A program made the translations under genes and the position numbers. A model generated the notes under the pieces. That model saw only the letters and a list, made by a program, of their open reading frames with translations. It had not been told where the DNA came from and did no database searches. Below, one piece after another: positions 1 to 5,236 of a stretch of 5,236 nt of DNA (within the stretch, counting starts at the first letter, position 1; every line of letters starts with the position of its first letter). Source of the stretch: Bdellovibrio sp. (GTDB lineage Bacteria; Bdellovibrionota; Bdellovibrionia; Bdellovibrionales; Bdellovibrionaceae); assembly GCA_017745015.1 (NCBI GenBank), contig JAGIAF010000238.1:1-5236 (forward strand), in the 5' to 3' direction.

Positions 1-885
1 ATCGACGAAAACCAACTCGTCGTGGGGAAGCTTCGATTCAATTTTCTCCATGAAAATCAAAAAGAAATAGTCGTCGATGCTTTCCGCATGGCTAATATCC
101 ACGCCCAGTTTTTCACCCAGAGTTTTCAACTCCGCCGCTGTCGTTTGTGGTGTCAGATTAAATCCGCAGTGAATCTTAAAGAGTTCCGCCACCGAGTAAC
201 GGTGGACCTTTTTAGGTGCTGGAACTTGCAGAGCTTGAGCCATGTTTTCCACCAAAGAAATCACGTCATGCTGAATCGATTTCAAATTGTCGTAGGCGCG
301 ATACCATTCCAACATCAGAAATTCTGGCTGGTGGCGTTCGGTGATTTCACCATTGCGATAGCAAGGAGCGATCTCAAAAATCTTCTCGGCACCCAATGCG
401 AGGGTTTTCTTTAGATGAAGCTCGGGACTGGTCGGCAAAAAGAGTTTCTCTTTGCGTGAGCCCACTTTGAGTTCCGTTGAGAAAACATCCAACGAAGGCT
501 CTGTTCCAGGACATACCACCAGACTCGGCGTTCTTACCTCGAGAAATCCATTGGATTTAAAGAAACCACGAAGGGCTTCAAGGTAATGAGACCACTTAGA
601 AAGAATGTCTTTATTAAACTGACGATGAGGCAAAGACTGAAGCTTAGGCGCAAGCAAGACCACTTCTTGCGCTGATACGACTGCGATCACATCGCCTTCA
701 ATCAAAAATTCAGAATGCTCAGGAGCTTTCTCAAAAGTGATCGTGTGATGTTTTTGATCGCGAATAAGTTCAATCTCTAAACCGTCTTCACGATCAATAC
801 GAAAAATGCGGCCTGCGATTCGTGCATCTGCAGGCATTGCCGGATAGGCTAACCAAATTTTTTGAAGAAATGTATGACGATCCAA
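1..885 (-). CDS. epmA: EpmA/GenX-like elongation factor P lysine ligase (class II LysRS paralogue), 3' end outside window
   Basis: My reverse-strand translation gives 295 codons without a stop, running off the left edge. The catalytic core resembles E. coli EpmA (GenX/PoxA), which attaches beta-lysine to a conserved lysine of elongation factor P in the cytoplasm and so helps ribosomes through polyproline stretches. Visible landmarks, numbered from the TTG at 885: motif 1 region with FLEVRTPS (about 114-121), TSPELHLKK (152-160), and class II motif 2 from FEIAPCYRNGE to EFLMLEWYR (170-196). Motif 3 lies beyond the window. About 80 residues precede the point where E. coli EpmA begins its core; residues 22-80 read like a small beta-rich, OB-like domain, which is unusual. 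The start is unsure: an in-frame TAA lies at 898-900, the first possible start is TTG at 885, and the first ATG is at 837; neither has a good ribosome binding site. A shortened lysyl-tRNA synthetase is less likely, because the N-terminal domain is too short. Confidence 0.88.
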   Translation of the reverse strand, partial: MDRHTFLQKIWLAYPAMPADARIAGRIFRIDREDGLEIELIRDQKHHTITFEKAPEHSEFLIEGDVIAVVSAQEVVLLAPKLQSLPHRQFNKDILSKWSHYLEALRGFFKSNGFLEVRTPSLVVCPGTEPSLDVFSTELKVGSRKEKLFLPTSPELHLKKTLALGAEKIFEIAPCYRNGEITERHQPEFLMLEWYRAYDNLKSIQHDVISLVENMAQALQVPAPKKVHRYSVAELFKIHCGFNLTPQTTAAELKTLGEKLGVDISHAESIDDYFFLIFMEKIESKLPHDELVFVD

Positions 886-941
886 AGTCTTTGCAGATTA
901 GCGGCACGGACACACTTTTGGTAGCAAGAGCGCGTTAGATC

Positions 942-961
942 AGGTGCCTTCGCAAGGTGCC
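942..961 (+). repeat. Second small hairpin just before the terminator-like palindrome
   Basis: The sequence GGTGCCTT-CGC-AAGGTGCC folds into an 8-bp stem if two G-U pairs are allowed. Those two pairs become A-C mismatches on the minus-strand RNA, so the fold favours a plus-strand transcript. It also contains GGTGCC as a direct repeat. Together with the adjacent terminator-like stem it would give a tandem two-hairpin 3' end. Confidence 0.35.
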
Positions 962-989
962 AGTCTGTCAGTGACAGACTTTTTTATTT
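962..989 (+). terminator. Intrinsic-terminator-like palindrome with T-run, plus strand
   Basis: Perfect 8-bp stem AGTCTGTC (962-969) and GACAGACT (973-980) around a 3-nt loop, followed by a run of mostly T (980-989). This is the classic layout for a rho-independent terminator of a plus-strand transcript. On the minus strand the T-run becomes an A-run upstream of the hairpin and overlaps the TAA of the small exported protein gene, so the site is not a good terminator for that gene. No plus-strand gene was seen before it. It could instead be a protein-binding palindrome. Confidence 0.55.
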
Positions 990-1223
990 GCAAAGACCTT
1001 GAGTACGAAGACTCACAAGCTCTTCAGAGATCGCTTCAAGATTATCAGCCCCATAAAGAACTTGATCTCCAATGGAGATCCGATGTTTTACCCAAGCGCC
1101 ATTGAAGATCCCTTCACTGCTCAAATCACAAGCACGTGAATCAGTAACAGCCGCTTTTGCTGGGGACCAGCTAGCAATCAAAGTCAAAAACAGTGTCGTT
1201 GCGATGGCTAAAAAAACTCTCAT
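984..1223 (-). CDS. Small exported protein of unknown function, two cysteines
   Basis: A 79-residue protein that I do not recognise. The first 24 residues form a signal peptide: Met-Arg, then a hydrophobic stretch (about 3-19) and a Pro-Ala-Lys-Ala end, with probable signal peptidase I cleavage after Ala24 or Ala25. The mature part of about 55 residues has only two cysteines, Cys32 near its start and Cys78 as the next-to-last residue, so one disulfide in the periplasm or outside is possible. No lipobox, metal site or membrane segment is visible. The ATG at 1223 was chosen over an earlier in-frame start near 1322 because the signal peptide starts there, a purine-rich GGAGAGGGG lies upstream, and the longer version would reach into the inverted repeat beginning at 1291. 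The gene lies on the same strand as the EpmA-like gene, about 98 nt away. Its function is unknown. Confidence 0.7.
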   Translation of the reverse strand: MRVFLAIATTLFLTLIASWSPAKAAVTDSRACDLSSEGIFNGAWVKHRISIGDQVLYGADNLEAISEELVSLRTQGLCK

Positions 1224-1230
1224 GGTAAAA

Positions 1231-1239
1231 CCCCTCTCC
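1231..1239 (-). promoter_or_regulatory. Ribosome binding site of the small exported protein
   Basis: On the minus strand GGAGAGGGG is followed by 7 nt (TTTTACC) and then ATG at 1223. The core GAGG sits 9 nt from the start codon. It supports the start at the signal peptide rather than the longer frame. Confidence 0.55.
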
Positions 1240-1260
1240 GTCGGGCCTATCTGACACCGA

Positions 1261-1289
1261 CTAATATTCCTGCCTTCCCATAGAGCAAA
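1261..1289 (-). promoter_or_regulatory. Possible sigma-70-type promoter for the small exported protein gene
   Basis: On the minus strand TTTGCT (1289-1284) and TATTAG (1266-1261) are separated by 17 nt. They match the -35 and -10 consensus only partly. The start of transcription would fall about 30 nt before the ATG at 1223. The -35 box sits right at the edge of the inverted repeat that begins at 1291. Confidence 0.25.
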
Positions 1290-1290
1290 T

Positions 1291-1557
1291 GCCTTGCCAA
1301 CGGGTCGGGAGTCACTTTGCACCTCAATTCTGGGTCGGCCTGTCGGTTAAAGGGGATTTGGCTCCCCCGCTTTACTCGGACAGTCCTCGCTTGCTCTTAT
1401 TTCGGTCTGCGATTGGTGGCATTGTGGCTCGGCTAAATTCTACTTTTTCGATGACGTTTTCGGGCGCTGCGGAACTCGCACGCGGGGGGAGCCAAACCCC
1501 CTTTAACCGCCAAGCCACAAAGTTCAGACTGTAAAGAGTCTCCCCAAGAGGCAAGGC
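1291..1557 (+). repeat. Intergenic inverted-repeat element, copy 1
   Basis: A long imperfect inverted repeat. The outermost match is GCCTTGCC (1291-1298) with GGCAAGGC (1550-1557); an imperfect zone follows. The strong inner arms are 1344-1370 and 1482-1509, complementary except for one mismatch and one extra base. Inside lie motif A, GACAGTCCTCGCT (1379-1391), a GGCTCG (1426-1431), and motif B, CTGCGGAACTCGCACGC (1467-1483). The same motifs recur, inverted, in the element at 1682-1925. No transposase gene is present, and no target-site duplication was seen at the ends. It could be a non-autonomous mobile element (MITE- or REP-like) or a structured RNA/DNA element. Open frames within it are taken as by-products. 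Confidence 0.8.
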
Positions 1558-1681
1558 ACCAACTATGGCGGAGAAAGAATCTTCGAAGAGGTGTCAGAAA
1601 CATATTTCTCTCCTCCAGACCCAGGAGTCCGTTGTGATTTCGATGATTTACCGTCTTGCAAAACGAAATCCAGTTCGTGAC
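1558..1681. other. Spacer between the two repeat elements, no gene recognised
   Basis: 124 nt between the two inverted repeats. It contains a short imperfect inverted match (GGAGAAA near 1570 against TTTCTCTCC near 1605-1613), but no convincing gene, promoter or terminator. Open frames crossing it extend into the repeats, lack good ribosome binding sites and look non-coding. Confidence 0.5.
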
Positions 1682-1925
1682 TTTTCCCATTCCAAAAGTC
1701 TCCTTCTGCACCCTTTCCCTGGGGAGCGGGCTCGGAAGCACACCTGCGTGCGAGTTCCGCAGTTCCCGTAAATAAAGTAATTACCCAAGTCACAATCGAG
1801 CCGAAGAACACCCTCGAAGCCGACAGTCAAAAACGAGCGAGGACTGTCTGAGCTAAGCAGGTGTGCTGCAGGGCCCGCTCCCCAGGGAAAGGGGGCAGTT
1901 CTGAGAGTGATGTATAAAGGGAAAA
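1682..1925 (-). repeat. Intergenic inverted-repeat element, copy 2 (opposite orientation to copy 1)
   Basis: The strong arms are 1711-1747 and 1857-1893, each 37 nt, with 34 of 37 positions complementary; the three mismatches cluster in the middle. Weaker matching continues outward to TTTTCCC (1682-1688) and GGGAAAA (1919-1925). Read on the minus strand, the interior carries motif A (1848-1836), GGCTCG (1802-1797) and motif B (1762-1746), in the same order as copy 1 and over almost the same distance (103 against 105 nt). The arm sequences themselves are unlike those of copy 1. It ends about 80 nt before tldD and so may lie in or near that operon's control region. Confidence 0.8.
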
Positions 1926-1939
1926 ATCCGGCGAAAGGG

Positions 1940-1968
1940 TTGAGTTTTTTTGGGGTTTCCGTTATTGG
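1940..1968 (+). promoter_or_regulatory. Possible promoter of the tldD operon
   Basis: TTGAGT (1940-1945) and TATTGG (1963-1968) are 17 nt apart, a fair sigma-70-like spacing with an imperfect -10 box. A seven-T run (1945-1951) lies between them. Transcription would start about 30 nt before the ATG at 2005. The T-run after a weak 5-bp stem (AATCC 1925-1929, GGGTT 1937-1941) could instead be a poor terminator for transcripts arriving from the repeats. Confidence 0.3.
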
Positions 1969-1992
1969 AAGTGCTGAATTCTATTGTGGAAA

Positions 1993-1998
1993 AGAGGA
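1993..1998 (+). promoter_or_regulatory. Ribosome binding site of tldD
   Basis: AGAGGA lies 6 nt before the ATG at 2005. It decides the start: a TTG seven codons upstream (1984) is in frame, but it would place this site inside the gene and has no ribosome binding site of its own. Confidence 0.6.
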
Positions 1999-2004
1999 AA
2001 TATC

Positions 2005-3429
2005 ATGTTGGATTTGCATCGCTGTCTGAACAGCTTGAAGGGTTCAGTTGACTGGGCGCAACTTCGTTTGGTTTCTGAGAAGACTACTTGGCGCACAGTT
2101 CGTGATGAGAAGCCTTACCTCAATGACATCTCTTTTGATCATGGTTTGATGGTTGAGGTTTTGGTGAATGGCCACTTTGGTTATGCCGGAACTAGTGATC
2201 TGACAGAAGATGGTATCAAGCGTGCATTTTCTCATGCGACCACGATGGCGCGCAGTGCTTCGGCGTTTAAGGTTCATGATTTTTCTTTGGCGCAAAGACC
2301 AACAGCTAAAGGTAAATACAATTCTCCAGTGACTCGTCCGATAGATTCTCTTTCGGCGAAAGAGATCTCTGATATCTTTATCGACTCCACTCGTGCGATG
2401 AAAATTTCTGACAAGATCGTGAGCCGAGTAGCTTCTGCGATGATCATTGAAACTGAATTCTTTGCTATCAGCACGAGCGGTTCTGATGTTCATCAAAAAT
2501 TCTCTATCGTCTCCACAGACTTTAACACGACAGCTTCTGATAATGGAGATATTCAAATGCGTTCTGACAACGGCGGCTTGGCTCGTTGTCACCAAGTGGG
2601 TGCGGAGATCTTTGATCGCGCCTCTATCTTGGAGCGTTCGAAAAAAATCGCAGAAGAGTCTTTGGAACTCCTAGCAGCTGACAACTGCCCTTCTGAAACA
2701 TTGGATCTTTTAATTGCTCCGGACCAAATGACTTTGCAAGTGCACGAGTCTATTGGTCACCCGCTTGAGTACGATCGCATCTTGGGTGATGAAAGAAACT
2801 ATGCCGGTTGGAGTTTTGTAAAACCAACTGATTTCGGAAATCTGCAATACGGTTCGAAATTGATGAATGTCACTTTCGACCCAACAGTTCCAGATGCCAT
2901 GGCCTCTTATGCATTTGACGATGCGGGAATGCCAGCGACAAAAGAGTATTTGATCAAAGACGGTTTGCTAGTACGTGGCTTGGGCAGCCTGGAATCACAA
3001 GCTCGCTTGAGCTTGCCAGGTGTTGCGAACTCTCGCTCTGCCAGCTGGAATCGCGCACCGATTGACCGTATGGCTAATATCAATCTTGAGCCAGGCACTT
3101 CAAAGCTTGAGGACATGATCTCTTCAGTAGAGCGCGGTGTCTTCATGCTCGCGAATAAATCTTGGTCGATCGACGACTACCGCAACAAATTCCAATTCGG
3201 TTGTGAGTACGCAAAGCTGATTGAAAACGGCAAGATCACTAAAACTCTTAAAAATCCAAACTATCGCGGCACGACTGTGAAGTTCTGGAACTCATTGAAA
3301 GCTGTGAGTGCGAATCGTGAAACATTCGGTTCTCCATTCTGCGGAAAAGGCGAGCCAAACCAAGTTATTCGCGTAGGTCACACAACGCCTTACTGCTTGT
3401 TCAGCAACATGGAAGTCTTCGGAGCATAG
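2005..3429 (+). CDS. tldD: TldD-type zinc metallopeptidase subunit
   Basis: A 474-residue member of the TldD/PmbA family, close to the usual 450-480. With TldE it forms a heterodimeric cytoplasmic peptidase; in E. coli the pair degrades unfolded or modified peptides, matures microcin B17 and removes the CcdA antitoxin. The N-terminal domain (about 30-85) has the family pattern of a short acidic stretch, Gly-rich strands and the NGHFGYAGTSDL segment. The metal motif HESIGH (HExxxH) is at 247-252, followed by PLEYDRILGDERNYAGWSF, typical of a TldD subgroup. The likely third zinc ligand, Cys446, sits in FCGKGEP near the C-terminus. All expected catalytic residues are therefore present. It is the first gene of a tight operon, 2 nt before tldE. 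The ATG at 2005 is chosen because of its ribosome binding site. The physiological substrate here is unknown; assignment to the family is very secure. Confidence 0.95.
   Translation: MLDLHRCLNSLKGSVDWAQLRLVSEKTTWRTVRDEKPYLNDISFDHGLMVEVLVNGHFGYAGTSDLTEDGIKRAFSHATTMARSASAFKVHDFSLAQRPTAKGKYNSPVTRPIDSLSAKEISDIFIDSTRAMKISDKIVSRVASAMIIETEFFAISTSGSDVHQKFSIVSTDFNTTASDNGDIQMRSDNGGLARCHQVGAEIFDRASILERSKKIAEESLELLAADNCPSETLDLLIAPDQMTLQVHESIGHPLEYDRILGDERNYAGWSFVKPTDFGNLQYGSKLMNVTFDPTVPDAMASYAFDDAGMPATKEYLIKDGLLVRGLGSLESQARLSLPGVANSRSASWNRAPIDRMANINLEPGTSKLEDMISSVERGVFMLANKSWSIDDYRNKFQFGCEYAKLIENGKITKTLKNPNYRGTTVKFWNSLKAVSANRETFGSPFCGKGEPNQVIRVGHTTPYCLFSNMEVFGA
3421..3424 (+). promoter_or_regulatory. Ribosome binding site of tldE inside the tldD end
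   Basis: GGAG lies within the last codons of tldD, 7 nt before the ATG at 3432. The two genes are thus closely coupled for translation, as suits the subunits of a 1:1 complex. Confidence 0.6.
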
Positions 3430-3431
3430 TT

Positions 3432-4769
3432 ATGAAATTTACTGAACGTTCTAAAATCAGTTTTAACGCCGTTGCCGAGCACCTCTTTGCGCAGCTTACA
3501 GCGGGCGAAGAGTTGAATATCAACTTGAATGCGGAAGAGTCTGTCTTTGTTCGCTTCAACAACAATAAAGTCCGTCAAAACACGCAAGTTGAACAACGTG
3601 TGCTGAGCTTGCTCCTGCAAAAAAGTTCTCGCACAGCAAATATCAGCTTCTCCATCACTGGTAATGTGACTGAAGATTTGAAACGCGCTGATCAATGGCT
3701 CGCACAAGCTCGTAAAGAGTGTGATCTTCTTCCGGAAGATCCTCACCAAGTACCAATGGTGAACAACGGCACGAGTGATTCTTCAGTGACTGGCAAGCTC
3801 TTGAGCTACGAAGAGATGTTCGAAGCGATCACGGCTCCGGCTAAAGGCAGCGACATGGCGGGCCTCTATGCTGCGGGTCCGAAGATCACAGCGACAAGGA
3901 ACTCTAAAGGTCAAAACCACTGGTTCTCCAATGAGTCTTTCGCCATGGACTACTCGCTTTACATGGGCGAAAAAGCCGTGAAAGGAATTTACGCAGGCAC
4001 AGTGTGGGATCAAAATGCTTACGCTGCCGCTCTTTCCCAAAGTAAGAATCAATTGTCCTTGATGGATCGTCCGAAGAAGACTTTGCAACCAGGCGCTTAC
4101 CGCGCATATTTGGCACCAGGAGCGACGGCAGAACTTTCTTCGATGTTCTCTTGGGGTGCTCTAAGCTACAACTCGTACAAAAAAGGCAGCAGTGCTTTGC
4201 AGAAACTTGCTGACAAGGAGAAGTCATTCTCAAAACTTTTCTCTTTGCGTGAAAACTTCGGCATTGGTCTGGCTCCACGCTTTAATTCTTCCGGGGAAGT
4301 CGCTCCAGAGACTTTGGATCTTATCTCTGAAGGTCAAATGAAGAACTTCCTAACTTCTTCTCGTACCGCTAAAGAGTTCAACGTTGCAGGCAACTTCGCA
4401 CAAGATGGCGAATACCCTCGCGCGATGGAAATCATGCCAGGCACTTTGAAGAAAGAAGATATTTTAAAAGAACTCGGCACCGGCCTTTATCTTTCAAACT
4501 TGCATTACCTCAACTGGTCTGACCGCCCTACCGCGCGTATCACAGGTATGACTCGTTACGCGTGCTTCTGGGTAGAGAATGGCGAAATCGTCGCCCCCAT
4601 CGCAGATATGCGCTTTGATGAAAGCCTCTATGACTGCTTAGGTGAAAACTTATTGGCAGTGACGGACTTCCAAGAGATCGACCCGAACGTCGACACTTAT
4701 AGCAGCCGCGGCTTCGGTGGCAAAAAATTGCCGGGCCTTTTGATCAAAGATTTTAAATTTACGCTCTAA
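3432..4769 (+). CDS. tldE: TldE/PmbA-type partner subunit of the TldD peptidase
   Basis: A 445-residue protein, about the length of E. coli PmbA/TldE (450). It belongs to the same fold family as TldD but has no HExxxH, as expected for the non-catalytic half that completes the active-site chamber of the heterodimer. The N-terminal domain (about 1-120) carries a strand pattern with the FVRFNNNKVRQN segment. The C-terminal domain has the conserved segment LSNLHYLNWSDRPTARITGMTR (354-375), followed by a YACFWVENGEIVAPI strand, which is characteristic of the TldE branch. The gene starts 2 nt after the tldD stop codon, so translation coupling is likely. The ATG at 3432 follows a GGAG at proper spacing. 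The stop codon overlaps the ribosome binding site of the next gene. Family and partner assignment are secure; the substrate is not known. Confidence 0.93.
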   Translation: MKFTERSKISFNAVAEHLFAQLTAGEELNINLNAEESVFVRFNNNKVRQNTQVEQRVLSLLLQKSSRTANISFSITGNVTEDLKRADQWLAQARKECDLLPEDPHQVPMVNNGTSDSSVTGKLLSYEEMFEAITAPAKGSDMAGLYAAGPKITATRNSKGQNHWFSNESFAMDYSLYMGEKAVKGIYAGTVWDQNAYAAALSQSKNQLSLMDRPKKTLQPGAYRAYLAPGATAELSSMFSWGALSYNSYKKGSSALQKLADKEKSFSKLFSLRENFGIGLAPRFNSSGEVAPETLDLISEGQMKNFLTSSRTAKEFNVAGNFAQDGEYPRAMEIMPGTLKKEDILKELGTGLYLSNLHYLNWSDRPTARITGMTRYACFWVENGEIVAPIADMRFDESLYDCLGENLLAVTDFQEIDPNVDTYSSRGFGGKKLPGLLIKDFKFTL

Positions 4770-4775
4770 GGAGAG
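4768..4775 (+). promoter_or_regulatory. Strong ribosome binding site of the DUF4286 gene
   Basis: AAGGAGAG overlaps the TAA of tldE, and its GGAG core is 6 nt before the ATG at 4780. It is the best match to the consensus among the three operon genes. Confidence 0.65.
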
Positions 4776-4779
4776 ATAC

Positions 4780-5103
4780 ATGGTTACTTATTTGGTTCAC
4801 TACACTGTTTCCCACGAAGCTTACCCTGAGTACGTTGAGTTTCTAAAAAATGAACACATCAACGACGTGATGGCTGTTCCTGGCTTCTTGAGTGCAGACC
4901 TTTGTCTTCGCAAAGGCGGCGCTATGGAGTCCTCAGGGAAAGAGATCCGCGTAGTATACAAAGTGAAAGATGAAGATCACATCAAAGCCTATATCAGCGA
5001 CTTTGCTATGAAACTTCGTGAGAAGAGCATTGAAAAATTCCCAGGAAAATTCTCAAGCAACCGTGAGGTTTGGCTCGATACTATTACTTTTGCGTCAAAA
5101 TAG
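4780..5103 (+). CDS. DUF4286 family small protein
   Basis: A 107-residue protein that I assign from memory to the DUF4286 family. The characteristic parts are an N-terminal strand (YLVHYTV, 4-10), the helix ending in HINDVM (26-31) followed by PGF, a central strand (EIRVVYKV, 55-62) and the C-terminal KFPGKFSSNREVW (86-98). This suggests a ferredoxin-like alpha/beta fold of the dimeric alpha/beta-barrel type (inference). No signal peptide or membrane segment is seen, so it should be cytoplasmic. No clear catalytic residues can be named; His26 and Arg95 look family-typical. The gene starts 10 nt after tldE, with a strong ribosome binding site overlapping the tldE stop, so it is very likely the third gene of the tldD operon. 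Its biochemical function is unknown to me; a role with the TldD-TldE peptidase is only suggested by position. Confidence 0.8.
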   Translation: MVTYLVHYTVSHEAYPEYVEFLKNEHINDVMAVPGFLSADLCLRKGGAMESSGKEIRVVYKVKDEDHIKAYISDFAMKLREKSIEKFPGKFSSNREVWLDTITFASK

Positions 5104-5130
5104 GGTTAAGGGTCTTTTAATTAATACTAC

Positions 5131-5156
5131 AGAGGTGTAAGGTGAACTTGACCTCT
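5131..5156 (+). repeat. Small hairpin before the last gene
   Basis: AGAGGT (5131-5136) pairs with ACCTCT (5151-5156), and inside it AAG (5139-5141) pairs with CTT (5147-5149) around a GTGAA loop. No T-run follows, so it is not an intrinsic terminator. It lies 4 nt before the AAGGAG of the next gene and could act on its translation or stabilise the transcript. Confidence 0.35.
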
Positions 5157-5160
5157 ATGA

Positions 5161-5166
5161 AAGGAG
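5161..5166 (+). promoter_or_regulatory. Ribosome binding site of the last gene
   Basis: AAGGAG lies 6 nt before GTG at 5173. It is the main evidence that a gene starts at this non-ATG codon. Confidence 0.6.
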
Positions 5167-5172
5167 ACTGCC

Positions 5173-5236
5173 GTGGCATCTGCTGCATTCCAAAAAATCT
5201 TGAGTAATCTTTCTAAAAACAAGAACGTACAAAACC
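5173..5236 (+). CDS. Start of an unidentified gene, cut by the right edge
   Basis: Only 21 codons are inside the window, reading MASAAFQKILSNLSKNKNVQ and one further Asn. The start is GTG with an AAGGAG at ideal distance, and the frame stays open to the edge. The piece is polar and lysine/asparagine-rich with no signal peptide, so a cytoplasmic protein is likely, but it is too short to name a family. It follows the DUF4286 gene by 69 nt on the same strand with no convincing terminator between, so it may share the transcript. An ATG at 5158 in another frame gives only 16 codons and was not accepted. Confidence 0.55.
   Translation, partial: MASAAFQKILSNLSKNKNVQN

Noticed and set aside
22..414. 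130-codon plus-strand open frame
   Set aside because: It is antisense to the well-supported EpmA-like gene and has no recognisable protein features; a shadow frame.
900..985. tRNA-like gene between the EpmA-like and exported protein genes
   Set aside because: No acceptor stem, D-arm or TTCRA-type T-loop could be laid out; only the two simple hairpins are present.
1224..1322. Longer version of the small exported protein starting near 1322
   Set aside because: It would put 33 residues before a clear signal peptide and start inside the inverted repeat; the ATG at 1223 has its own ribosome binding site.
1289..1830. Several overlapping open frames of 60-102 codons on both strands in the middle region
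   Set aside because: They lie over the inverted repeats, and opposite-strand frames look alike because of the repeat symmetry. None has a convincing ribosome binding site or a recognisable domain.
1291..1925. CRISPR array, retron or complete insertion sequence in the repeat region
   Set aside because: There are only two copies, inverted and not regularly spaced, with no reverse transcriptase, cas or transposase reading frame nearby.
1925..1951. Possible intrinsic terminator before tldD (5-bp stem plus seven T)
   Set aside because: The stem is short, contains a G-U pair, and is separated from the T-run by a few bases; kept only as a remark under the promoter.
2044..2595. 183-codon minus-strand open frame inside tldD, and similar antisense frames inside tldE
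   Set aside because: They are opposite strongly conserved family genes, have no recognisable domains, and their composition fits antisense shadows.

Overview
The window looks like chromosomal DNA of a free-living Gram-negative bacterium with mid-range G+C. The mix of housekeeping genes, the style of the DUF4286 protein and the long intergenic repeats are most reminiscent of Bdellovibrio and relatives (Bdellovibrionota). That is an impression from memory, not a database match. No rRNA, tRNA, CRISPR array or transposase gene was found.

Left part (1-1223), minus strand: the first 295 codons of an EpmA/GenX/PoxA-type lysyl-tRNA-synthetase paralogue, which modifies elongation factor P. It runs off the left edge. 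Behind it lies a 79-residue exported protein of unknown function with two cysteines in its mature part. Between them is a perfect 8-bp-stem palindrome followed by a T-run. It reads as an intrinsic terminator only on the plus strand, where no gene was found.

Middle (1224-2004): a gene-free stretch of about 780 bp dominated by two long imperfect inverted repeats, at about 1291-1557 and 1682-1925. They are copies of one repeat family in opposite orientation. They share two invariant internal motifs at nearly the same spacing, yet their long complementary arms differ in sequence between copies. Open frames inside them appear to be by-products of the repeats.

Right part (2005-5103), plus strand: a compact three-gene operon. 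It holds a TldD-type zinc metallopeptidase subunit (HExxxH motif and C-terminal Cys), its TldE/PmbA-type partner without the metal motif (2-nt gap), and a small DUF4286 protein (10-nt gap). TldD and TldE are known to act as a heterodimeric peptidase on unfolded or modified peptides; the DUF4286 protein may be an accessory factor (inference). After a 69-nt gap containing a small hairpin, a further gene starts at a GTG with a strong ribosome binding site and runs off the right edge.

The items most worth following up are the repeat pair with copy-specific but internally complementary arms, the orphan plus-strand terminator, the extra N-terminal domain on the EpmA-like enzyme, and the DUF4286 gene locked into the tldD-tldE operon.
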